A DNA stretch of 64,000 bases from Bacteroides fragilis (GTDB lineage Bacteria > Bacillota > Clostridia > Lachnospirales > Lachnospiraceae), in contig JAMPFK010000001.1 in the NCBI GenBank assembly GCA_023664485.1, forward strand, positions 626,031 to 690,030, given 5' to 3'. A program made the position numbers and the translations under genes. Below, piece after piece: positions 41,587 to 49,281 of the stretch. The notes under the pieces were generated by a model that was given only the letters and a program-made list of their open reading frames with translations, did not search any database and had not been told where the DNA came from. Numbering within the stretch: the stretch's first letter is position 1; every line of letters starts with the position of its first letter.

Positions 41587-43245
41587 TTAGATGTAATTCA
41601 TCAGATTGGTCTGCATGATCTTGCTCGTAGCCGCCAGCGCCGCTTCATAAGTAAGCTCAGAACTCTTGAGCTGTACGGCGACTTCCGTTACGTCCACGTC
41701 CTCGTTATTGCTCTGCAGATCCTTAAAGGTCGCTTTCTGGTTCATTAACCGGTTATGGATCAGTTCCAGACGGCTTCTTCTCGTACCGTTATCCGTAACC
41801 GCGACATTGGTATCATCGATATATTTCTGATACTTCGTGATCTGGTTCTCGAACTTCTTCTGAACATTCTCCCGGACATAGGTATACGCCTTGTTCGCCG
41901 CGTCGAGCTGCAGCTGGAAGTCTTTATATTCCTGCGAATCTTCCGGGTATTCCTTCATCTTTGTTTCGATATCCGCCATAGACGCTTCCACGTCCTGAAG
42001 CTGTTTCAGATAGATCTTAAGATCGTCCGCATCCCTCCGCGCGCCGTGCGTAAATATTTCATTCGCATGCGTGTTCACCTGAATATCCTGATTGAAGCCC
42101 ATCGCATAATAAATGTCCTGATCGCTGCCGTCGAGATTGTATTCGATGACATTGCCCATGATGTTGTCCACTTTGGTCTGCGCGTCCTCTACCGCCTTAC
42201 GGGCATCTTTGAGGTCATCCGGATCGGTATCCGGATCCGACTCCTTTATTTTCAAATCCGCCTGCGCTATCTCCAGATCCTCTTTCGCGTCTTCCAGGCC
42301 CATCGCATCCTCCGCATGCTGCTGGTCGGTCGCGATGCAGTGGAAATAGTGGACGGGATTGATATCCCCTTCCTCCCAAGTGCTCTTGGCATATTTTACC
42401 GTTACCTGCATATTTTCATGAACCTTCGTCGGATCGTTGTAGTCCTTTTCGCCAAATACGAGCTCTCCGGTGGACGGAATATAAGCGAGCTTGGATGTGC
42501 CGGCGGCAACGGCTTTATAAGCGTCCTCCGAATTCGTAAAAATATCGGGGGTCGTCGGCAGATCGGAATTCGGAACATCCAGATTGATATATTCCGGCGC
42601 TCCATCCAATTGATCGTAGGACAACCGGAAACGGTACAGCGTCGTATTCTTGACCTGCGTTTCGTCGTCCATTGCGACGCCCGCGCTCTTCTGCCACTCC
42701 GTATAGCTGATCGTAGAGATATCTTTATAGCCCAGCTTTTCTTCGATGATATAACTCTGCGTATTGGACGGATCCCTGTTGAACTCTTTGATATTCTCTT
42801 CGGTAAAGGTGATCGGCACGTCGGTCCTGAAACCGGAAAAGACATAACGCCCCGCATAATCCACGTTGCCGCTCGCATAAAATTCCGTTGTCAAAGCTTC
42901 TATCTGCGTTAAAACGATATCCAGATCCTCCGCCGTAAAGGATTTCTTGGAAGCGGTCGTCGCCTGCTCATAAAGATCCTCCAGAACGGAGCCTACTGTA
43001 TCCATCGCGTCTCCCGTGATGGAAAGCCAGCTTTCCGCATCCTCCGAGTTCTTATCGTAATACTGCGATATCATCGTCACGTTTGTACGGAGGCGCAGAG
43101 CCCTGATCGCCACGACCGGATCGTCGGAAGGACGCGTGATCTTACTCTGGTTCGTCATCTGATTGCTCAGTTTATCTTCCAGTATTTTATTCTGATTAAT
43201 ATTGTACAGCGAATTATTCCGCATGATTCTGTTTGTTATTCTCAT
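41587..43245 (-). CDS. flgL: Hook-filament junction protein FlgL (FlgL/HAP3), enlarged
   Basis: FlgL sits between FlgK and the filament. The flagellin-like N-terminus reads MRITNRIMRNNSLYNINQNK, with KITRPSDDPVVAIRALRLR and NVDYAGRYVFSGFRTD. The C-terminus is QLKSSELTYEAALAATSKIMQTNLMNYI. At 552 residues it is well above the usual 300-400. The extra length is in the middle (about residues 150-430), including a charged helical stretch (GLEDAKEDLEIAQADLKIKE). It lies between flgK and fliW. Enlarged hook-associated proteins here parallel the enlarged FliD. Confidence 0.94.
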   Translation of the reverse strand: MRITNRIMRNNSLYNINQNKILEDKLSNQMTNQSKITRPSDDPVVAIRALRLRTNVTMISQYYDKNSEDAESWLSITGDAMDTVGSVLEDLYEQATTASKKSFTAEDLDIVLTQIEALTTEFYASGNVDYAGRYVFSGFRTDVPITFTEENIKEFNRDPSNTQSYIIEEKLGYKDISTISYTEWQKSAGVAMDDETQVKNTTLYRFRLSYDQLDGAPEYINLDVPNSDLPTTPDIFTNSEDAYKAVAAGTSKLAYIPSTGELVFGEKDYNDPTKVHENMQVTVKYAKSTWEEGDINPVHYFHCIATDQQHAEDAMGLEDAKEDLEIAQADLKIKESDPDTDPDDLKDARKAVEDAQTKVDNIMGNVIEYNLDGSDQDIYYAMGFNQDIQVNTHANEIFTHGARRDADDLKIYLKQLQDVEASMADIETKMKEYPEDSQEYKDFQLQLDAANKAYTYVRENVQKKFENQITKYQKYIDDTNVAVTDNGTRRSRLELIHNRLMNQKATFKDLQSNNEDVDVTEVAVQLKSSELTYEAALAATSKIMQTNLMNYI

Positions 43246-43315
43246 AGCGCCATCGTCCCTTTCTCAGCTTAAATTACTCCCTTTTCCCAACCCGGCCAAT
43301 GCCGGAGCCTTCGCC

Positions 43316-45160
43316 TTAAACGCCTGTCTGCAGTATCAGCCTGTCGTAGATCTCCGTCAGGGTGGAGATCATTTTGGAGGCCAGCGTATAGGAATTCTGA
43401 TATTTTACAAGGCTGACCGCTTCCTCATCCTCATCCACGCCGGAAATGGAAGTCCTCTGGTTATCGATGCTCGTTTCCAGGCTCAGATAAGTCGAATAGA
43501 ATGTCTCCGCATTCTCCCCGTTGAGCGCCGCGTCCGAAAGCACGCATTCCAGAAATCCCCCCGCATTCCTTCCGCGGAAGTTGAACTGATTCACATCATT
43601 TATCATGGAAATGACCTTTTTGATCTGCTCGCACTCTTCCACGCCCGCGGTAGGGTCGAACCTCGTTCCGAGCAGGGAAGCATCCTTCATGATCTCTTCT
43701 GCAACCGCGAAATTGTCCGCCGTAATATGATAATATCCCTTATCGTTTACCTTTCCCTTATCATTTCTTGAGACGCCGTTCAGCCAGCCTTCCGTATACT
43801 GGCCCTTCTCCGTCAAAAGATCGCCCGTTAAGAGAATGCCCGCATCCTCGCTCGCCGCGGTAACGCCCTGCGTAAAAATATCGTTGACGGATTTTGCGAA
43901 ATCGCGGATCCACTCATTCATCTGCTCCATGTAATAGGGAATCCCCTGATACCGCACTTCCGCGCCGATGAACGCTTCCGTGCCCATCTTGCCGTTCACA
44001 AGCGGCATATCGCTCTTTTTATTGTCGATGATAAAGGAGTAATTGCCGTCCCCGTCATAAGTCCAGTCGCTGTAATAATAAAGCTGGTTGCCCACATTGA
44101 TCTTACCGCCCGTATCGGACAGGTTGCATTTGTTCATATTGCCAAGGTACTCCGCATTCGTATGAATAACAACGCGGGTAGTATCAATATTATAGTAAAC
44201 GCCTTCGACCTTGCCGTTAAAATATTCGCCGTTATTGCCGTCGCGCATCTGGACCAGCCCCCGTAGCTCTCCGCCCATGGATGCGTTATAGAGGCCGAAT
44301 TCTATGCCGTCCGTCCACCGCAGGTCATAGAGCCCGTCGATATCCGACTGATTCACTTTCTCTTCGGACTTTCTCGCAACACATTCTATCTGTCTGTAGT
44401 CGTCCGAATCCACCAGCGTCTGCCCGCCGGCGATCCTGACGATCAGCCTGTTCGCTCCCGACGGCTCGCCGCTCTGATTCAAAACCGGCAGCTCTTCCGT
44501 CGTCATATCCACGATGCCGGACAGCCTATCCAGCAGAACGTCTCTCTTATCCCGCAGCTCGTTGGCCACAACGCCCGTCAGCTCGATGACGTTGATCTGT
44601 TTGTTGACGGTCGCGATATCCTGTGCGATCGAATTGATCTCATCCACGCGCATCTTGATCTCATCGTTGACATCCGCCTGAAGGTTCTGTAAATTGCCGG
44701 ACATATTGTTAAAATAATCCGTCAGGTTTTTGACCGTAGATACGAACTGCGCTTTGACGGAGGTGGAACTGCCGTTCTTCGTGACCTCCTCCAGCGCGGC
44801 GCAGATCTGGTCGTAAATTGTTTTAAAACCGGATATCTTGTCGTCCGTTAAATAATTCTCTATCATACGCATATAATATGCTTTTATGTCATACTCGCCA
44901 AGCCTTGTCTCATTTTCACGGAACTTGGTATCATAGAAACTGTCGCGGATACGCTCGATCGCGATCGTCTCAACGCCGGCTCCCGCGCACCCATATGTCG
45001 CAAACACGCGCAGCGCCTGCGCCGCCTCTGTCGTCACTGCCTGACGGCTGTAGCCCTCCGTATCGACATTGCTGATATTATTTCCCGTTGTATTGAGCGC
45101 CGCATTCGCCGCCCGGAGCCCCGACGAGGCTATCGTTAATCCAAAAAATGTAGATGGCAT
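43316..45160 (-). CDS. flgK: Hook-associated protein FlgK, paralogue 1
   Basis: FlgK is the first junction protein on the hook. The 614-residue protein starts MPSTFFGLTIASSGLRAANAALNTTGNNISNVDTEGYSRQ, the FlgE/FlgK-type N-terminus with the ANT-like motif. It has IKMRVDEINSIAQDIATVNKQI near residue 175 and ends in a helical C-terminus (SLVKYQNSYTLASKMISTLTEIYDRLI). GGAAGGGGAG precedes the ATG. It lies 18 bp after the second flgK-like gene. Both appear intact. Confidence 0.95.
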   Translation of the reverse strand: MPSTFFGLTIASSGLRAANAALNTTGNNISNVDTEGYSRQAVTTEAAQALRVFATYGCAGAGVETIAIERIRDSFYDTKFRENETRLGEYDIKAYYMRMIENYLTDDKISGFKTIYDQICAALEEVTKNGSSTSVKAQFVSTVKNLTDYFNNMSGNLQNLQADVNDEIKMRVDEINSIAQDIATVNKQINVIELTGVVANELRDKRDVLLDRLSGIVDMTTEELPVLNQSGEPSGANRLIVRIAGGQTLVDSDDYRQIECVARKSEEKVNQSDIDGLYDLRWTDGIEFGLYNASMGGELRGLVQMRDGNNGEYFNGKVEGVYYNIDTTRVVIHTNAEYLGNMNKCNLSDTGGKINVGNQLYYYSDWTYDGDGNYSFIIDNKKSDMPLVNGKMGTEAFIGAEVRYQGIPYYMEQMNEWIRDFAKSVNDIFTQGVTAASEDAGILLTGDLLTEKGQYTEGWLNGVSRNDKGKVNDKGYYHITADNFAVAEEIMKDASLLGTRFDPTAGVEECEQIKKVISMINDVNQFNFRGRNAGGFLECVLSDAALNGENAETFYSTYLSLETSIDNQRTSISGVDEDEEAVSLVKYQNSYTLASKMISTLTEIYDRLILQTGV

Positions 45161-45178
45161 AAATCTTCTCCCCTTCCG

Positions 45179-46858
45179 CTATCTTCCGAGTGTTGTCAGA
45201 ATATGCTCCAGCATCTCGCTGATAACGTTAATGTAACGGCTGGAGGCATTGTAGGCATTCTGAAACATGATCATATTGGTCAGCTCTTCGTCGGAAGACA
45301 CGCCGACGACCTGCTCTCTCGCATTGAAGAGCGAATCCACCGTGACCGTCTGGCTCTCCATGATATCTCCGAATACGGAGCCGGAATTGGCTACCTGGGA
45401 TATCAGGTTTTTATAATAATCCACGAAGCAGACCGGCGTCTGCACGTTCGGATTCAATGTATAAACCGCTTCCTCGAAAGCGTTTTTCAGCTTCTCCGTC
45501 GTCGCATTGTCCTCCGAGCTGTCCGTCAGCCGGAAACCGAGCAGTGTCGGATTCTGCCGGAGCACGAGATTAATCTCGATATTGGAAACGTTCCATCCCA
45601 GCTCCACGACCGTTCCGTCCGGCAGCTCACAGGCGGATCCGTCCTCGATGATCTGCTCGAACAGCTGATAAGGACTGCCGTCCTCGCCGCGAAGATAGGT
45701 GGAATTGGGATACGTCGCGGATTCCAGCTCCGCGGCTTCCTCCAGAATCCCGTTGATCTTCGTAACGACCGCGTTGATCAGCTGATCGAATTCCGCCTCT
45801 ACGTTCATGATAATGGACTGTGAGATATGCGTATCATACCAGCCCGCTTTATATTCCCCGTCCGGATCGACGTCTTTTAATTCCTGCGCCGTCGCTCTGT
45901 GGTCGCCGCGCGCCAGGATCGTGCTCTTCAGGGAACCGATATCCGTATTCAGATCGGAGGAGATCGGCCGCTCCAGATCAAATATCTGAGCCGATTTCAG
46001 CGCATCCTCCGTCAAATATTTATTTCCATATTCATCATAGCTGTAATTCGCCAGCATCTCCCAGTAAGGCGTATAGAAACCGGTTTTGGAATCCTCATGA
46101 AGCAATAGGGTATTAACAAGCCCTCCTTTTACCAGATCGACGCCTTCCATCTTGACACTCATATAACCGAATACATCCTCATCATAGGAAATCGAAGCCA
46201 TCGTCGCCAGTTCATCCAACAGGTAGTTCCGCTGATCCCGCAGGTCGTTGGCATGCTCCATACCGCCTTCTATTCTGGAAATCTGGCGGTTCAGCGCTTC
46301 AATCTGCTGCGCGTACCTGTTGATCGTCTCTACATCCTGTTCGACCTCCCGATTCATATTATCCTGATATTCTTCCAGACTGGTATATACCGCCTGCGCC
46401 TTCGTAATAAATTCATAGGCACGCGTCACGAACAGATTCTGATTGACTGCCAGCGTAGGATCCTTGCTCAGCTCTTCCACCGCGGTCCAGAGATCCGTTA
46501 CCGCGATCGAAAAAGCATGCCCTTCATAGGACTCGCCGAGAACATCCTCGATTTCTTCCAGCGCGTTGTAAGCGACTTCATAAAAAGCGCTTCTGCCCGA
46601 TTCACGACGATAATTTTTATCCAGAAAATAATCTCTTACCTGTCTTGTTTGGGAATAGTTGACGCCCAGACCCAACTGCTGCCAACTGGTCGATTGACTC
46701 TTGGAAATTGTATTATAAGTCCTCGTCGCCTGTTCCACCTGCTGCCTTGTATAGCCAACGGTGTCCAGGTTCGACATATTATGCGCGGTCGTATTCAGCG
46801 CATTATTAGAGGTTTGTAATCCTGATACGCCTATATAAAGGCTTCCCATTAATGACAT
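45179..46858 (-). CDS. flgK: Hook-associated protein FlgK, paralogue 2
   Basis: The frame opens at 46876, but AAGGAG lies inside it, so the start is the ATG at 46856-46858 (559 residues, MSLMGSLYIGVSGLQTSNNALNTTAHNMSNLDTVGYTRQQ). It shares the FlgK N-terminal (YIGVSGLQTSNNALN, NLDTVGYTRQQ) and C-terminal (NMIMFQNAYNASSRYINVISEMLEHIL) helices with paralogue 1. The middle is different. It lies between flgN and paralogue 1. Two tandem FlgKs suggest two consecutive junction zones, or one FlgK specialised for another role. Confidence 0.93.
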   Translation of the reverse strand: MSLMGSLYIGVSGLQTSNNALNTTAHNMSNLDTVGYTRQQVEQATRTYNTISKSQSTSWQQLGLGVNYSQTRQVRDYFLDKNYRRESGRSAFYEVAYNALEEIEDVLGESYEGHAFSIAVTDLWTAVEELSKDPTLAVNQNLFVTRAYEFITKAQAVYTSLEEYQDNMNREVEQDVETINRYAQQIEALNRQISRIEGGMEHANDLRDQRNYLLDELATMASISYDEDVFGYMSVKMEGVDLVKGGLVNTLLLHEDSKTGFYTPYWEMLANYSYDEYGNKYLTEDALKSAQIFDLERPISSDLNTDIGSLKSTILARGDHRATAQELKDVDPDGEYKAGWYDTHISQSIIMNVEAEFDQLINAVVTKINGILEEAAELESATYPNSTYLRGEDGSPYQLFEQIIEDGSACELPDGTVVELGWNVSNIEINLVLRQNPTLLGFRLTDSSEDNATTEKLKNAFEEAVYTLNPNVQTPVCFVDYYKNLISQVANSGSVFGDIMESQTVTVDSLFNAREQVVGVSSDEELTNMIMFQNAYNASSRYINVISEMLEHILTTLGR

Positions 46859-46882
46859 AACGCTACTCCTTAACAATCTTTT

Positions 46883-47401
46883 CTACTGCTTTGCATCAAA
46901 TGATTTCCGTTCCATACCGATGACATCCCCGGTAGTATAAGCGCCCCGGTTATAGTTAGCAGTCGCCGGCGCCGCCTTCATGGACTGGAGAAGATTCATA
47001 TTGAACTGCACCATTTCCAGCGCATTCTGAATCAGCTCCTGATTCTGCCCGTTGACCCTCGCCACATTTTTCACACTGGCCCGCAGCCCATCGAACGCTG
47101 CGGCCAGTTTCTGCTGCTCCTCAGGCCTTTGTCCGAGCATTTTAATCAGATCTGCAATTTTCAGTTTTGTAACATCCTTGTTAAGTACATTCGCTATATC
47201 CTGTACAGCCTCATTTCTAATCGCATCCAAATGGTTGATTCTGCTCACGATAAGCTGTTCTTCATCCGTGATTTCTGCTAACTGTTTCAAATCCTCAGAC
47301 ACAATGGCCCGCGTTTTCTGCATGGATAAATTCAATAAATTCCGGTACTCTCCGCTTTCTTTCTCCAAAACATCTATCAGGTCTTCCATCAAGCTTGCCA
47401 C
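46883..47401 (-). CDS. flgN: FlgN family flagellar chaperone
   Basis: FlgN is the export chaperone of FlgK and FlgL. The 172-residue protein is helical: LIDVLEKESGEYRNLLNLSMQKTRAI, then EQLIVSRINHLDAIRNEAVQDIANVLN and QNQELIQNALEMVQFNMNLLQSM. It starts with GTG (GGAGG 7 nt upstream); an ATG four codons later is possible. It precedes two FlgKs and FlgL, its expected clients. Confidence 0.9.
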   Translation of the reverse strand: MASLMEDLIDVLEKESGEYRNLLNLSMQKTRAIVSEDLKQLAEITDEEQLIVSRINHLDAIRNEAVQDIANVLNKDVTKLKIADLIKMLGQRPEEQQKLAAAFDGLRASVKNVARVNGQNQELIQNALEMVQFNMNLLQSMKAAPATANYNRGAYTTGDVIGMERKSFDAKQ

Positions 47402-47430
47402 GATATATCCTCCACGCTTTTCACCGTGCC

Positions 47431-47712
47431 TTACAGACCGGAAATTTCCTCATACTTCTGTAATAATTTCTCCGCGAAGCTCTCTCCGCTTACATGATAG
47501 GTCCCGTTCTCGATTCCGGCCCTGAGAGGAGCTACCAGCTCTTCTCTGATATCGCTGCTCGCATCCACCGCCGCCCTGGCGACCTGGATATCCCTGCCGA
47601 TGCTGGAAATCTGTATTTTATCGGAAGCGCCGACATTTGACGCCGCAGGCGCCTTGACCGCTTTCTTCGTATTGTATAACTGCTGGACCTGGGTATATGC
47701 TTCAATACGCAT
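47431..47712 (-). CDS. flgM: Anti-sigma-28 factor FlgM
   Basis: FlgM binds SigD until it is exported through the finished hook, timing late flagellar genes. The frame extends upstream to 47892, but GGAAGGAGGAG before the ATG at 47710-47712 gives 93 residues, MRIEAYTQVQQLYNTKKAV and the C-terminal GTYHVSGESFAEKLLQKYEEI, which matches the FlgM sigma-binding end. It opens the flgM-flgN-flgK2-flgK1-flgL-fliW-csrA-GT2 operon. Confidence 0.93.
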   Translation of the reverse strand: MRIEAYTQVQQLYNTKKAVKAPAASNVGASDKIQISSIGRDIQVARAAVDASSDIREELVAPLRAGIENGTYHVSGESFAEKLLQKYEEISGL

Positions 47713-47786
47713 AAAAACTCCTCCTTCCCGTCCGTGCCTGTATTCTCGTAAATGCTTCATTCTGCATTTATCAACTGTTATTAAAT

Positions 47787-47813
47787 GTATCGGATAATTT
47801 TTCAAAGACTTTA
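47787..47813 (-). promoter_or_regulatory. Flagellar sigma (SigD) promoter of the flgM operon
   Basis: On the minus strand TAAA (47810-47813), 15 bp and TCCGATAC (47787-47794). It lies about 75 bp upstream of flgM and 25 bp after the response-regulator stop codon. Confidence 0.8.
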
Positions 47814-47837
47814 GAGCTTCCCGTATTTTTTTATTAT

Positions 47838-48653
47838 TCACAGATATTCCGCCGCCATACGGCACAGCCTTCCGCAGGTCTCCTCGCCCCATGAATACGA
47901 GGCCATATATCTGCCGTCAAAAGAAGTGTCCCTGATGCTCTTTCCCGCAAGCACCTCATAATAATCGCACAGGAGCTCTTCCCTGTTCACATGGCAGCTT
48001 CCTCTTCTGCTGCCGAAAACGCCGGCGACGCCATATTCCCGGAAAATCGAATGCAGATAAATGACCGCCTTTCTGTACAGGCATTTTACCCTGTCGTCAT
48101 AGTCCCTGCCTTCCCAGAGAAGATCGACGCTTCTCTTCATCGTCACCTCGCCGCCGCTGTCGATGCAGAGCGCGAACAGCTCCTTCGCTTTCTGATTGGC
48201 AAATTCGATCAGATGGCCGTCAACAAAAATATCGAACTCGCCGAAAGTCCTGACCGCTACCCTTTTTTGCAGCCTGCCGGAAAGATGCCGCACCCTGTCT
48301 ATCATCTGTAAGACATCCGCATCGTCAAAGGGCTTCATCAGGAAATAATCGGCCCTGAGATCCAAAATAGCCGCCTTTAAGAACTCCTCGTATCCCGTAA
48401 CGTAGATGAGGATCATTTCATGCCTGAGTTCCCGCAGCTTCCTGCCGAGCGTAATACCGTTCATATCCGGCATTCTGACATCCAGCAATGCGAAATCGAC
48501 CTCGTGATCCTTCGCATACGAAAGCGCATCCTCCGCGCTGCAGAACTCCCCCCGCAGATCGATATCGGCAGTATTTCGCAGTCCCTCCTCGAACTGCCGC
48601 AGGCTCCAGGGTTCGTCATCGACTATAATCGTCCTTATTTTCATGGCAATCAT
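47838..48653 (-). CDS. Response regulator with C-terminal DNA-binding domain
   Basis: The protein has about 271 residues from the ATG at 48653 (an ATG three codons later, 48644, is equally likely). The receiver domain occupies about 1-125: TIIVDDEPW, phospho-acceptor Asp in FALLDVRMPDMNG (about residue 58), YVTGYEEF, and the Lys of FLMKPFDD. The C-terminal part (about 140-230: VRTFGEFDIFVDGHLIEFANQKAKELFALC) is a SARP/Trans_reg_C-like winged helix. It overlaps the preceding kinase gene by about 38 bp, so it is co-translated with it. Target genes are not visible; the flgM promoter is immediately downstream. Confidence 0.85.
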   Translation of the reverse strand: MIAMKIRTIIVDDEPWSLRQFEEGLRNTADIDLRGEFCSAEDALSYAKDHEVDFALLDVRMPDMNGITLGRKLRELRHEMILIYVTGYEEFLKAAILDLRADYFLMKPFDDADVLQMIDRVRHLSGRLQKRVAVRTFGEFDIFVDGHLIEFANQKAKELFALCIDSGGEVTMKRSVDLLWEGRDYDDRVKCLYRKAVIYLHSIFREYGVAGVFGSRRGSCHVNREELLCDYYEVLAGKSIRDTSFDGRYMASYSWGEETCGRLCRMAAEYL

Positions 48654-49281
48654 CACGCCTTTCCGCCACAACAGGGATATGCAGAGTTATCACTGTACCG
48701 ACGCCGGTATAACTCAGGATATCCATACCTCCATTTACCATTTTCTCCATACGCTCCCGAACGTCAAAAAGCCCTCCCGCCCTCGCTTTGCCGGCGCCGG
48801 GCGCGGCATCGTATACGGCCGGCTCAAAACCCGCCCCGTCATCCTCTACCTGGACGATATACTCTTCCGGCAGCCGGCAGCTTCTGACCGTTACCGTCCC
48901 CTTTCTGTCACCTCTTTGCAGGCCATGCCGCAGCGCATTATCCACAAGCGGCAGTACTGTAAAAGGCGGGATCCGGAAATCTTCTTCCTGCAGCTCCATG
49001 CGTACCGCCGCCTTATCCCCGAATCTCAGTTTTTCCAGATTGATATAAGAAAGCACATCGTCTATCTCTTCCCGAAAAAGAATATTTTCCGGCCTCTCAA
49101 AAGACCCTATGACCGCTCTTAAATATCTCGAAATATCGTAAATCCTGTCATAGGCCAGCTCCGGATCCGTCCTGGCCGCGATGCGGACAGCGCCCAGCGT
49201 ATTAAAAAGAAAATGCGGATTCAACCGGCGAATCACCGCATTCCTCTCCATCTTTCCGATATCCTTCATTCTTTTCGCCAT
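48616..49281 (-). CDS. LytS-type sensor histidine kinase catalytic protein
   Basis: The frame opens at 49350 inside the upstream gene. GGAAGGG before the ATG at 49281 suggests 221 residues. It has the LytS-type H-box LNPHFLFNTLGAVRIAA with His23, the N-box LPLVDNALRHGL, and the G-box VEDDGAGFEP. There is no sensor or membrane domain, so it must receive its signal from a partner. It overlaps the hybrid kinase C-terminus by about 80 bp and the response regulator start. The three genes form one unit. Confidence 0.82.
   Translation of the reverse strand: MAKRMKDIGKMERNAVIRRLNPHFLFNTLGAVRIAARTDPELAYDRIYDISRYLRAVIGSFERPENILFREEIDDVLSYINLEKLRFGDKAAVRMELQEEDFRIPPFTVLPLVDNALRHGLQRGDRKGTVTVRSCRLPEEYIVQVEDDGAGFEPAVYDAAPGAGKARAGGLFDVRERMEKMVNGGMDILSYTGVGTVITLHIPVVAERRDDCHENKDDYSR

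Noticed and set aside
41755..42912. 385-codon plus-strand frame over flgL
   Set aside because: Shadow of flgL; composition is implausible and there is no start signal.
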